A program made the position numbers and the translations under genes. Positions 5,758-13,259 of a stretch of DNA of 64,000 bases are shown here, in pieces (position 1 is the stretch's first letter; each line of letters opens with the position of its first letter). Under the pieces are notes generated by a model. That model saw only the letters and a list, made by a program, of their open reading frames with translations, ran no database searches and was not told the origin of the DNA. The stretch comes from Zoogloea oleivorans (GTDB lineage Bacteria; Pseudomonadota; Gammaproteobacteria; Burkholderiales; Rhodocyclaceae): the NCBI RefSeq assembly GCF_008107625.1, contig NZ_SDKK01000003.1:193825-257824 (forward strand), given 5' to 3'.

Positions 5758-6813
5758 TCAGCCCCGTTGCCAGGCCTGTGGGTTGTAGGACTCGCCTTTC
5801 GCCAGCACCGCCCACAGTTGCCGGGCGTGCTTGTTGGCGATGGCGACCAAGGTCTTGTGATAGCCGATCCGTCCGTTGAGCACGACGATCCACTGCTGCA
5901 GACGAGTCAGCTTCTCGGGGGATTCACGCCGCTGTTTTCGGAGCGTCGCGGCCAGCACGCTGCGCGCGCCTTGCACGAGCAAGGTCCGCAGATAGTCGTC
6001 GCCTCGCCGGGTGATGCGTCCAAGCTTCGTCTTGCCCCCGCTGCCCGACTGGCTGGGCGTGAGGCCGAGCCACGCGGCGAACTGGCGGCCATTGCGGAAC
6101 ATTGATGCGTCGCCCACGCTGGCGGTCACCGCATCGGCGGTGATGAGCCCGACGCCGGGCAGATCCCGCGCCCGTTTCGCCAGCGGATCGTTCGCCTGCT
6201 GGGCGGTGATCTGCCGGTCGCATTCGCCGATCCGGGCGTCCAGCGCATCGAGTTGGTCGCGTACGCTCTGGATCAATCCGCGCAGGGCTGGCGACAAGGC
6301 GGTGTCGAATTCCCGCTCGGCCAGCAGCGCACGCAAATGCTTTGGACCGGGATCGACAATCATCCCGAATTCGGCGAGCAGCCCGCGGACACGGTTAAGG
6401 AGCGCGGTGCGTTCTTCCACCCAACCGACCCGCAGGCTGTGCCAGGCCAGGCGCTGCTGCTGGGCTTCGGTCTTGACCGGGATGAAGCGCATGCCGGGCG
6501 AAAGCAAGGCCACGAGGATTGCCTCGGCGTCAGCCCGGTCATTCTTGACCGACTGGCGCTTGCGATAGGGTCGGACAAACTCGGCGGCCATCAGGCGCGG
6601 CGCCAGGCCCAGACGCTGTGCCGTGCGGCCCCAGTGGTGGGCGCTGCCACAGGCTTCCATGCCGATCACTGTGCCAGCCGGCAACGTGCCAAGCCAGGTC
6701 ATAAAGCCCTCCCGGTTGAACTCCTGCCGCGCCACGATCCGCCCGGCGCAGTCTGCCACGCAGGCCACGAAGACGTTCTTTGCCAGATCCACACCAACCG
6801 TCGTAGTATCCAT
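5758..6813 (-). CDS. IS110-family transposase (IS1111 group)
   Basis: A 351-residue DEDD recombinase that moves the element by RNA-guided recombination. The N-terminal RuvC-like domain shows D9 in VGVDLAKN, E53 in GMEACGSAHHW, and D92 and D95 in KNDRADAEA. A coiled helical linker follows (about 130-200). The C-terminal Transposase_20 domain has the LPGVG helix-hairpin motif near 215 and SGSGGKTKLGRITRRGDDYLR near 255-275, which carries the region of the catalytic serine. The length is normal for the family and the frame is intact, so the element may be active. It is transcribed against the cassette genes. Confidence 0.95.
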   Translation of the reverse strand: MDTTTVGVDLAKNVFVACVADCAGRIVARQEFNREGFMTWLGTLPAGTVIGMEACGSAHHWGRTAQRLGLAPRLMAAEFVRPYRKRQSVKNDRADAEAILVALLSPGMRFIPVKTEAQQQRLAWHSLRVGWVEERTALLNRVRGLLAEFGMIVDPGPKHLRALLAEREFDTALSPALRGLIQSVRDQLDALDARIGECDRQITAQQANDPLAKRARDLPGVGLITADAVTASVGDASMFRNGRQFAAWLGLTPSQSGSGGKTKLGRITRRGDDYLRTLLVQGARSVLAATLRKQRRESPEKLTRLQQWIVVLNGRIGYHKTLVAIANKHARQLWAVLAKGESYNPQAWQRG

Positions 6814-6917
6814 TTTGACTTCCCTCCTCGCCGTTTCAGATTGAGCCTGAGAAATTCAATCTTGGCACTTGGATGCCAGGTGGCAAGCCCACCGGGTGGG
6901 TGGGGGAAGTCCTTTTG

Positions 6918-6992
6918 TAGTCGGTCAAGGCGCTCTCTTCGGTCGCTGGGACGTCCCGCAAGCGGGCCGCCCCTTACCTAGCACAGTTGGGC
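6918..6992 (+). repeat. attC: Right part of the attC split by the IS
   Basis: AGTCGGTCAAGG continues through an imperfect palindrome (GGGACGTCCC, then AAGCGGGCCGCCC) to R' GTTGGGC (6986-6992). It forms a complete attC when joined to GTCTAAC at 5413. The opening resembles that of the decayed attC at 2948, which has AAATCGGTCAAGG. Confidence 0.85.
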
Positions 6993-6998
6993 GTCACG

Positions 6999-7454
6999 AT
7001 GAAGGTACCTGCTGCTATTTTCGCGTTGCTACTAATGGCCTTTAATGCGTCTGCCTCTGAGGAAGGGAAATCTTGGCTGTCAGCTCCAGCCGGAATGAAC
7101 GAAGAGTCGGGGACTCCAATCCCGACCGAGGATAGCTGCGAAGTCCCAGCATCAAAACTTACCAATGCTCTCTCTCAATTAGCCGAAAAAACGCTTATCG
7201 CGCTTGATCCAACTACGGTGAAGAGTCTCGTAGGTGAGTGCATCAAGATCGCGGCGAACAAGACTCCCTACTTAGTCAGGGCCGTTTATGGGCATCGGGG
7301 AACAGGCCATTATTTCGTGCGCCGTGTAGGTGACGATCTTCTCGTCGCCCATGGATCATTAGGCCGTTACACCACTTATTCAAAATCTGCACTTGTTGTG
7401 AATCTGTCTTTCGCTCCAAAGAGTGAGTTCATCATGGTGGTCATTGACCAATGA
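6999..7454 (+). CDS. Cassette 7: hypothetical secreted protein
   Basis: A 151-residue protein with a Sec signal peptide (MKVPAAIFALLLMAFNASA, cleavage probably after ASA near residue 19). The mature domain has two cysteines (EDSCEV and VGECI) that could pair, and a beta-rich second half with HRGTGHYFVRRVGDDLLVAHGS. I do not recognise the family. The ATG at 6999 lies only 6 bases after the R' core, and no ribosome binding site can be seen, since the upstream bases belong to attC. The IS terminator upstream probably removes it from array transcription. Confidence 0.75.
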   Translation: MKVPAAIFALLLMAFNASASEEGKSWLSAPAGMNEESGTPIPTEDSCEVPASKLTNALSQLAEKTLIALDPTTVKSLVGECIKIAANKTPYLVRAVYGHRGTGHYFVRRVGDDLLVAHGSLGRYTTYSKSALVVNLSFAPKSEFIMVVIDQ

Positions 7455-7455
7455 C

Positions 7456-7526
7456 GCCCAACAATCCGGTCCAGCGGCAGTCGGCCAGCTGCGCTGTCCG
7501 ACTGCCGCTGACCTACAACGTTGAGC
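7456..7526 (+). repeat. attC: attC site of cassette 7, last in the array
   Basis: R'' GCCCAAC (7456-7462) and R' GTTGAGC (7520-7526) enclose a 71-base site with a strong stem, CAGCGGCAGTCGG against CCGACTGCCGCTG. R'' is the exact reverse complement of GTTGGGC at 6986, the cassette's own 5' end. No GCTCAAC was noticed downstream, so the array appears to end here. Confidence 0.93.
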
Positions 7527-7723
7527 GACTGCTTTCCTCACCGTTCAACGGCCGCATTGGGTCGCAAACAGCCACTCCACGCGATCCACTTGCGGTGCAA
7601 GACCAATAGACGAAACCACGGCCATGCAAAGACCCAGCGCTACCCTTTCTGCATCCATTACGGTCCCGTTGTTTTGAGCCATTCATACATCTCTCTGCGC
7701 CTCCACTTTCACCCCCGACTTTT

Positions 7724-8200
7724 ATGTCACGACAACTTCGCTGCCTCACCGCATTCATCCTGCTGATCCCCGCCGTCGATTACGTCTGCGCCCAATCCCT
7801 CCCGCCGCCGTCCCGCACGGTCTTTCGGTGCGAGGAGGGCGGTAAGGTGGTCTATTCGGATTCGCCTTGTGTGGGGGCGAAGAAGATTGATGTGGAGCCG
7901 ACGCGGGGTGTCAGCAAGTTGTCGGGCCGGGAGCGGGTGGGGCGGGATGTGCAGCACGAGCAGTTTCGGGAGCAGCTTGCCGAGGCGATTCGGCCTATTA
8001 GCGGGATGGATGCGCGGCAGTTTGCGGTGCATGAGCGTCGCATTCACTTGAGTGCCGAGGCGCAGCAGGAGTGCCGGCGTCTGGATGCGCAGCTGCCACT
8101 TGTTGAACGGGAGGAGCGGCAGGCCAGCACGGCGTCTTTGGGCGATGTTCAGAGCCGCTTGTTTCGCTTGCGAAAACGCTTTCGCGAGCTTGGTTGTTAG
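7724..8200 (+). CDS. DUF4124-like secreted protein
   Basis: A 158-residue protein with a signal peptide (MSRQLRCLTAFILLIPAVDYVCAQS, cut near 24) and a short DUF4124-like segment (FRCEEGGKVVYSDSPC, residues about 34-50) in which two cysteines frame a small beta domain. The rest is charged and helical (HEQFREQLAEAI, EERQASTASLGDVQSRLFRLRKRF). Such periplasmic proteins are common in betaproteobacteria; their role is unclear. The 197 bases between the last attC and this gene hold no recognisable gene. It may be the chromosomal flank of the array or an end cassette without attC. Confidence 0.75.
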   Translation: MSRQLRCLTAFILLIPAVDYVCAQSLPPPSRTVFRCEEGGKVVYSDSPCVGAKKIDVEPTRGVSKLSGRERVGRDVQHEQFREQLAEAIRPISGMDARQFAVHERRIHLSAEAQQECRRLDAQLPLVEREERQASTASLGDVQSRLFRLRKRFRELGC

Positions 8201-8214
8201 TTCTTTCCCTGTCA

Positions 8215-8338
8215 GCGCGTCCCTCACCCTGCCAGCCGCAGCGCCGGGGCCGGCGATGACCAGCAGGTTGCCGGCGGCGAGGCCCCTGAGCCTCGGATTG
8301 GCGGCAAGGGCGACCAGCAAGCGGTATTTGATTAGCGT
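8215..8338 (-). pseudogene. Fragment of a paralogue of the gene at 8869-9186
   Basis: Read on the - strand this gives RLLVALAANPRLRGLAAGNLL then VIAGPGA, closely resembling RFLLLAMLRSLAAGNLLVISGPGA in the 105-residue protein encoded at 8869-9186. The rest of that protein (the YYRISPRGYDFW part) is missing, and the fragment runs into the 3' end of the DUF4124-like gene. It looks like a truncated duplicate. Confidence 0.55.
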
Positions 8339-8352
8339 GAGGTGCTGTGCTG

Positions 8353-8375
8353 TGTCGGACTGAAGTCCGACCCAC
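8353..8375. repeat. REP-like palindrome, single copy
   Basis: GTCGGACTGAAGTCCGAC with a CCAC tail: the core GTCGGACT-GA-AGTCCGAC is a perfect palindrome apart from the centre. The same unit occurs at 9781, 13183, 13229, 16082, 16125 and 32682, with a variant at 32726, always between genes. Confidence 0.85.
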
Positions 8376-8460
8376 CGTACGCCAAAGTCCGAGCTGCTGC
8401 GTGATTTGTCCCGTTTGATTGAGCGGCTGCCCCCGGCTTATCCGCTTCACGCCATCCTCA

Positions 8461-8736
8461 TCACCGCACCAGATGCGCGTCGAAGGCGGCCTTGGCGTTG
8501 CCTGAGAAATGGTATCTGGCAAACAGGCGCTGCAATTTGTCGGAGTTGGTTCTGGCGGTGGCGGTGAACCAGATGCCGATCCGTTTGCCTTCGCGGGCGA
8601 GGGTGGTGAAGGCGTAGTGCCATTCACGGGCTTCTTCGAGGCGTTCGATGACTTCGCGTTCGTTGTTGATCGCCACGCCTGCGCGTTTGAGCGAGTTGAT
8701 GAACTGGGTGGATTCCTTGCTGGGGCTGGTCGTCAT
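8461..8736 (-). CDS. Hypothetical protein
   Basis: A 91-residue basic, soluble protein (MTTSPSKESTQFINSLKRAG...). It is probably helical, with NNEREVIERLEEAREWHYAF near 27-46 and a C-terminal LQRLFARYHFSGNAKAAFDAHL. The family is not recognised. The start at 8736 is preferred over one 14 codons upstream because GGAGAG lies at good spacing before it. It is one of a run of small - strand genes between the cassette array and fic. Confidence 0.6.
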   Translation of the reverse strand: MTTSPSKESTQFINSLKRAGVAINNEREVIERLEEAREWHYAFTTLAREGKRIGIWFTATARTNSDKLQRLFARYHFSGNAKAAFDAHLVR

Positions 8737-8868
8737 GTTGCTCTCCGGGTTTTTGTGTCTATGCGCAACTAACGACAAGCCCGGGGTTTGGATGACGGCG
8801 CTGCTGTTTCAGCATGTAAGGGCGCTTCGCGCTGGCTGTTAGTCGCGGTCTTTCCCTGTGAGCGCCCC

Positions 8869-9186
8869 TCACCCGGCCAAGCGCACAAAAAACTGCTCAC
8901 GCCAACTCAACGACGCCCACCATTTCTCGCCGCTTTGCCAGAAGTCGTAGCCGCGCGGGGATATTCGGTAGTACTGGATGCCATTCAGTGAATTGGCTTC
9001 AGCAATCCATTCGTGGGCCAGGATGTAGTTGAAGAGTGTGGCGACGTGGGGGAGGCCGTCGAGAAAGCATTCGAAAGCGCCGGGGCCGGAGATGACCAGC
9101 AGGTTGCCGGCGGCGAGGGAGCGCAGCATGGCGAGCAGCAAGAAGCGGTGGGGAATGCCGCTTGGCGTCGATTCTCTGGAAGTCAT
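8869..9186 (-). CDS. Hypothetical protein, paralogue of the fragment at 8215
   Basis: A 105-residue protein. The N-terminal half has the hydrophobic LRSLAAGNLLVISGPGAF segment that recurs in the nearby fragment. The C-terminal half reads GIQYYRISPRGYDFWQSGEKWW, which resembles the wing and tail of a small winged-helix or phage-like domain, but no family can be named. The start at 9186 follows GGGTGGAG. Soluble. Function unknown. Confidence 0.55.
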   Translation of the reverse strand: MTSRESTPSGIPHRFLLLAMLRSLAAGNLLVISGPGAFECFLDGLPHVATLFNYILAHEWIAEANSLNGIQYYRISPRGYDFWQSGEKWWASLSWREQFFVRLAG

Positions 9187-9283
9187 GACTCCACCCCCCC
9201 TCCCGCATTCTTGCTGTCGGTAGTGTGGTTGACAGTGGAATCGGGGGTGGAATTCCCGCGGTGAATCGCTGGTCTTTGGGGGC

Positions 9284-9481
9284 TTACGCGGCCTTTCTCA
9301 GATACCCCAACGCATCGACCACTCTGGCGGAGTGCTCAAGCCGTTCGACCACTTCATAGCGCGCCAGGGCTTGTTCTTCGGTGAAGTGATAGGCGGTGAC
9401 GAAGAGTCGTCTTGTTACGGCTTGCCCTTGCTGCGCGGGTTTTTCCCTGACAAAAAAGCGGTAGCGGGTTTCTGTTGCCAT
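9284..9481 (-). CDS. Small hypothetical protein
   Basis: A 65-residue basic protein (MATETRYRFFVREKPAQ...). A beta-like N-terminus is followed by a helix HFTEEQALARYEVVERLEHSARVV. The start at 9481 is preceded by GGAGAT at short spacing. The family is not recognised. It lies 10 bases after the next gene upstream (9492-9686), so the two may be co-transcribed. Confidence 0.55.
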   Translation of the reverse strand: MATETRYRFFVREKPAQQGQAVTRRLFVTAYHFTEEQALARYEVVERLEHSARVVDALGYLRKAA

Positions 9482-9491
9482 GACATCTCCT

Positions 9492-9686
9492 TCATGTGTG
9501 GTGAGACTGTGCATCGGGCGAGACGCCCTCGCGCCAGTGATCCACGTTGGGTTCCCGGTGGCTGGCGACTTGCAGCCCGGCTGTTGCCAGCCTGGCAAGG
9601 CGTGACTCGTTGCTGGTTTCCATTGCCCAGAGGGAGGCGGAGTCAAGCAGGGTGAGCGCAGCGGCCACCAGCACTTTGTACTTCAT
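9492..9686 (-). CDS. Small hypothetical protein with hydrophobic N-terminus
   Basis: A 64-residue protein. MKYKVLVAAALTLLDSASLWAM looks like a signal peptide or a membrane anchor; the rest is polar and ends in an Asp/His-rich tail. A clean AAGGAG lies 9 bases before the ATG, which is the main support. Homology is not recognised. It probably forms a pair with 9284-9481. Confidence 0.5.
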   Translation of the reverse strand: MKYKVLVAAALTLLDSASLWAMETSNESRLARLATAGLQVASHREPNVDHWREGVSPDAQSHHT

Positions 9687-9780
9687 TCTTTGCGACTCCT
9701 TGAGGGTGGGCTGCCGTGTGTGACTGCAGGTCAGGGTGACAGAACTTCATTGCAGTCTTGCGTGGGTTGCGCGGGGGCTG

Positions 9781-9803
9781 TGTCGGACTGAAGTCCGACC
9801 CAC
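9781..9803. repeat. REP-like palindrome, single copy
   Basis: TGTCGGACTGAAGTCCGACC with ACCAC-type tail, identical in core to the copies at 13229 and 16125. It sits just downstream of the truncated open frame that follows fic. Confidence 0.85.
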
Positions 9804-9906
9804 GGAAGGGGGTAGGGCGTCCGGGAATGATGTCGGTATTTTTGTGAGTGTGGGGCCAGCTCACCTTTGACGTGATCGTGCAGATTGAGACCGTAAGGCT
9901 TGCCAT

Positions 9907-9996
9907 TTACAGCAGCTTCGACGCGTCCACCTTGTAACCTGCGTCCTTGAGCACATTGCGGTCTGCTTTCCAGCCGCCCTGAAAGAGAATCTTCAT
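9907..9996 (-). pseudogene. Truncated gene translationally coupled to fic
   Basis: A 29-codon frame starts at an ATG that overlaps the fic stop as ATGA, has AAGGAG at proper spacing inside the end of fic, and begins MKILFQGGWKADRNVLKDAG before a stop. The start looks like the beginning of a real protein (a short beta strand and glycine turn), but the frame ends too soon. Downstream there is only a REP palindrome and non-coding sequence. The likely reading is a gene cut off by deletion; it may instead be a genuine micro-protein. Confidence 0.5.
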
Positions 9997-11261
9997 GGGT
10001 GTTTCTCCTTTGAGACAACATTGCCCGGCACGCTCACAATTCCCTCTGCTTCAGGCCACAGCCCGGGAAACAGGAAGCGGAAACTGAAGAACGGAAACCC
10101 CGGTTCGAGGTGTCCCGCCCTCGACGGCGAGACGACGAGCCTTTGTTCAAGCAGGCTGCTGATGACGCGAGAGGCTGTTCGATCTGAACTATCGATCATT
10201 GCCTTGAATTCTCCGCGATCGAGCCGGCCTTCGACGAACAATCTATGCAGTGCGCGGCCGAGCAGTTCGGGGCGCAGCTTGCTGCGGTGATGCAGTAAGG
10301 GGCCGCGCCCGTAATCGTGCAGGAACTGCAGGGCAAGGCTGACGTATCGGGCCTGCATGGTGTCGAGAGACAGTAGCTTGTCCATGAACTGGACCTGGTC
10401 GAGGCAGGTTTCCAGCCAGAAGCCGATGAATTCGGCCAGACCTTTGGAGCTTAGGTTTCCGCGACCGTCGGTGTCGTTACGTCTTGGCAGGTCGGCCTGG
10501 TGCAGGGCGCCGTAATAGTCTTGCTGGCGACGGGCGAGACCGCGCATGGGGGACCAAAGCCCTTCGGTCAAGCCCATATGGTGCAGAAGCAGGTGGTTCT
10601 GCAGGCGGCTGACTCGGCCGTTGCCGTCAGGGAAGGGATGAATCCATGACAGGCGGTGCAGGGCTGCGCCTGCCACCACCAGCTTCATGGAGTCGCTGTA
10701 TTTCGGGACGCCGTATCGGAAGTGGAAGTGCGCTAGGAGTTGGGGGAGATCGGCGGGGTCGGGGGCTGCATGGGAGCCGACCTTTACCCAGCCTGCCCGG
10801 ATTTCTCCGGGTTCCATGAGCCCGCGTTTGTTGCCATCCTGGTCGACGATGACCCGGCAGTCGTCACCGAGTCTGGAATAGAGCGCACGGTGGATGCCGG
10901 CAATCCACTCGGGCTGGAACATTTCGGCCCACGTCTGGCTCCTGGTGTTTTTTTCCAGTTCCTCTTCGACTTCCATGTGCGCCAGGGCCAATTGTTGACG
11001 CCGCTTGATTTCGTGGTCCTGCGAGAAGTGATTGGAGAGTGCCTCTTCCAGGTCGGACGGGTAGGTGTGCTGCCCTTCAATCTTGTTGGTGTAGTACGAG
11101 TTCATCGCACGCAGGATTCTGGCCAGTGACTGGCGAGCTTCCTTGCCGATCCGGGGCATGAGGCGGGCGCATTCAGTGCGCACGTCGGCGACTTGCTCAA
11201 GCAGGGGCACTAAATCAATGTCACTGGGAACGACGGGCTCGATCAGGCCTACGACTAGCAT
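9993..11261 (-). CDS. Fic family protein with N-terminal autoinhibitory motif
   Basis: A 422-residue Fic-domain enzyme, expected to transfer AMP (or another nucleotide moiety) from a nucleoside triphosphate to a hydroxyl on a target protein. The catalytic motif HPFPDGNGR lies at 208-216, with His208 as the base. An inhibitory motif of the (S/T)xxxE(G/N) type is present as TNKIEG at 58-63, so Glu62 should hold the enzyme off by the class II arrangement. A C-terminal winged-helix-like segment (about 320-390: GEFKAMIDSSDRTASRVISSL) is common in this group. The target is unknown. The stop overlaps a following ATG. It has its own start region, downstream of the lldP terminator. Confidence 0.9.
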   Translation of the reverse strand: MLVVGLIEPVVPSDIDLVPLLEQVADVRTECARLMPRIGKEARQSLARILRAMNSYYTNKIEGQHTYPSDLEEALSNHFSQDHEIKRRQQLALAHMEVEEELEKNTRSQTWAEMFQPEWIAGIHRALYSRLGDDCRVIVDQDGNKRGLMEPGEIRAGWVKVGSHAAPDPADLPQLLAHFHFRYGVPKYSDSMKLVVAGAALHRLSWIHPFPDGNGRVSRLQNHLLLHHMGLTEGLWSPMRGLARRQQDYYGALHQADLPRRNDTDGRGNLSSKGLAEFIGFWLETCLDQVQFMDKLLSLDTMQARYVSLALQFLHDYGRGPLLHHRSKLRPELLGRALHRLFVEGRLDRGEFKAMIDSSDRTASRVISSLLEQRLVVSPSRAGHLEPGFPFFSFRFLFPGLWPEAEGIVSVPGNVVSKEKHP

Positions 11262-11388
11262 TTGGCGACTCTTCTTTGTTTGTATGAATAGAAAATTGCT
11301 TACTAAACAGTTGCTTGTTGCTTGCTGTTTTGTTTATTGGCGACCTTTTGACGAATCCTAGCACCGCAATTGCACGTGCGTCACGCCA

Positions 11389-11421
11389 CAAAAAAACGGC
11401 GACCGTTTTATCGGTCGCCGT
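11389..11421 (-). terminator. Intrinsic terminator after lldP
   Basis: Read on the - strand: ACGGCGACCG, an ATAAAA loop, CGGTCGCCGT, then seven T. A classic rho-independent terminator about 50 bases after the permease stop, ending the lactate operon and separating it from fic. Confidence 0.93.
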
Positions 11422-11472
11422 TCAAACTCCCAGGGGACGCATCATCCCCGGTCATGCCGCAAACTCAGCCGC

Positions 11473-13122
11473 TTACGGGATCATCCACGGGAAGACATAG
11501 GCCTGCAGCGTGGTGATGATGCCGACCATGCCGGCGAACATCAGGCTGTGCTTGAGGGTGAAGCGGAACAGGTCCGATTCCTTGCCAACCAGGCCGACTG
11601 CGGCGCAGGCGACGGCGATGGATTGCGGGGAGATCATCTTGCCGGTGACGCCGCCGGTGGTGTTGGCGGCCACGAGCAGGGTGTCCGGTACGCCGATCTG
11701 GTGGGCCGTGGTGGCTTGCAGCGAGCAGAACAGGGCGTTCGACGAGGTGTCGGAGCCGGTGAGGAACACGCCCAGCCAGCCCAGGAAGGGCGAGAAGAAC
11801 GGGAACAGCACGCCGGTGCCGGCCAGCAGCAGGGCCAGGGTGGCGGACAGGCCGGAGTAGTTGGCGACGAAGGCGAAGGCCAGTACCATGCCGATGGAGT
11901 AGATCGGGCGCTTCAGCTCGATCACGGTTTCCTTCAGGGTCTTGGCGGCTTCGCCCGACTTCATGCCCAGCACGAACATGCTGATGATGGCGGCCAGGAA
12001 GATGGCGGTGCCGGTGGCGGAGACGACGTCGAACTTGTACACCGCGGCGTAGGGCGTGGCTTTGGCAACGATGGGTTCCATCTTGATGACCAGCTTGTCG
12101 AGCATGGGCATCGGGAACTGGAAGACCAGTGCGTACAGCGGGCCGTCCTTGGCGAACAGGGCCTTGAAGGGCTTGAGACTCCAGATGGTGACCATGACGG
12201 TCAGGATCAGGAAGGGCGACCAGGCCTTGGCGATCTGGCCAAAGTTGTACACCTTGCTGGTGTCGATGGCCTTGGTTTCGTGCTGGGTTTCAAAGCGGAA
12301 GATGCGCTTCGGCTTCCAGTTCTTCAGGAAGATGGTCAGGCAGACGAGGCTGACGAGGGCCGAGGTGATGTCCGGCAGTTCGGGGCCGATGTAGTTGGCG
12401 GTGAGGAACTGGGTGATGGCGAAGCTCAGGCCGGCGACGAGGATGGCGGGCCAGGTTTCCTTGATGCCACGCCAGCCGTCCATCATGGCGACGAGCCAGA
12501 AGGGCACGATCACCGACAGCAGCGGGAGCTGACGACCGGCCATCTGGCCGATCTTGAAGGGGTCGATGCCGGTAACCTGGCCGCCGACGATGATGGGGAT
12601 GCCCATGGCGCCGAAGGCGACCGGGGCGGTGTTGGCGATCAGGCACAGGCCAGCGGCGTACAGGGGGTTGAAGCCCAGGCCGACGAGCAGGGCGGCGGTG
12701 ATGGCCACCGGTGCGCCGAAGCCCGCTGCACCTTCCAGGAAGGCGCCAAACGAGAAGCCGACGAGCAACATCTGCAGGCGCTGGTCATCGGTGATCGAGA
12801 TGACGGAGGCGCGAATGATGTCGAACTGGCCGGTCTTGACCGTGATCTTGTAGAGGAACACGGCGGCGATGATGATCCAGGCAATCGGCCACAGACCGTA
12901 CATGAAGCCGTAACCGGCCGAGGCCAGGGCCATGGGCACCGGCATCTTGTAGAAGAAGATGGCCACGGCCAGGGCGATGGCGACGGTGATGGTGCCGGCT
13001 ACGTGCCCCTTCATGCGCAATACGGCGAGCGCGATGAAGAAGAAGAAAATCGGCAGGGCGGCGATCAGTGACGACAGCCACAGGTTGCCCAGTGGGTCGT
13101 ATATCTGCATCCAGGGTTGCAT
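11473..13122 (-). CDS. lldP: L-lactate permease
   Basis: A 549-residue inner-membrane proton-lactate symporter of the LctP family, taking up L- and D-lactate and probably glycolate. About 13-14 hydrophobic segments cover the length. Typical blocks are visible: [22 protein letters not shown] near 125-145, [14 protein letters not shown] near 165-180, and the C-terminal [17 protein letters not shown] with [15 protein letters not shown]. It is the last gene of the module, behind the dehydrogenases, with a REP pair in the gap upstream and a strong terminator downstream. Confidence 0.95.
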   Translation of the reverse strand: MQPWMQIYDPLGNLWLSSLIAALPIFFFFIALAVLRMKGHVAGTITVAIALAVAIFFYKMPVPMALASAGYGFMYGLWPIAWIIIAAVFLYKITVKTGQFDIIRASVISITDDQRLQMLLVGFSFGAFLEGAAGFGAPVAITAALLVGLGFNPLYAAGLCLIANTAPVAFGAMGIPIIVGGQVTGIDPFKIGQMAGRQLPLLSVIVPFWLVAMMDGWRGIKETWPAILVAGLSFAITQFLTANYIGPELPDITSALVSLVCLTIFLKNWKPKRIFRFETQHETKAIDTSKVYNFGQIAKAWSPFLILTVMVTIWSLKPFKALFAKDGPLYALVFQFPMPMLDKLVIKMEPIVAKATPYAAVYKFDVVSATGTAIFLAAIISMFVLGMKSGEAAKTLKETVIELKRPIYSIGMVLAFAFVANYSGLSATLALLLAGTGVLFPFFSPFLGWLGVFLTGSDTSSNALFCSLQATTAHQIGVPDTLLVAANTTGGVTGKMISPQSIAVACAAVGLVGKESDLFRFTLKHSLMFAGMVGIITTLQAYVFPWMIP

Positions 13123-13182
13123 GGGTAAATCCTCCTTTGGTGAATACGGTGAATCGTTGTGCGCGGCGTAAAAAAGTGCCCC

Positions 13183-13250
13183 GTGGGTCGGACTTCAGTC
13201 CGACAGCTCGCATGGATTAGCGGACTGAGTCGGACTGAAGTCCGACCCAC
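13183..13250. repeat. Paired REP palindromes (BIME) between dld and lldP
   Basis: Two copies of the 22-23 base unit in opposite orientation, 13183-13205 (GTGGGTCGGACTTCAGTCCG...) and 13229-13250, with 23 bases between them. Each unit is itself palindromic, and the pair can form one long stem. It begins 9 bases after the dld stop on the - strand. Confidence 0.9.
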
Positions 13251-13259
13251 GGGGTGTTG

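Larger units (their letters stand above)
5420..6917 (-). mobile_element. IS110-family (IS1111 group) insertion sequence inside an attC site
   Basis: An element of about 1.5 kb with one DEDD transposase gene on the - strand and perfect 12-base subterminal inverted repeats, AAGGACTTCCCC (5426-5437) and GGGGAAGTCCTT (6903-6914). The repeats lie about 6 bases and 3 bases inside the inferred ends, as in the IS1111 group. No target duplication is seen. The insertion point is directly after the R'' heptamer of an attC. This is the known habit of the IS1111-attC subgroup, which targets cassette recombination sites. The exact outer ends are inferred from the attC sequence that remains and could shift by a base or two. 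Confidence 0.9.

Noticed and set aside
7513-7766. Two 81-codon frames, one on each strand, after the last attC
   Set aside because: Both overlap the attC end or the start of the DUF4124-like gene and have no ribosome binding site or family resemblance.
8380-8460. A protein-like + strand stretch (SELLRDLSRLIERLPPAYPLHAILI) beside the REP unit at 8353
   Set aside because: It has no start, no continuation and no recognised relative. It may be a gene remnant but cannot be supported.
9643-9906. An 87-codon - strand frame downstream of the fic stub
   Set aside because: It is translated straight through a REP palindrome and overlaps the small gene at 9492-9686 in another frame.
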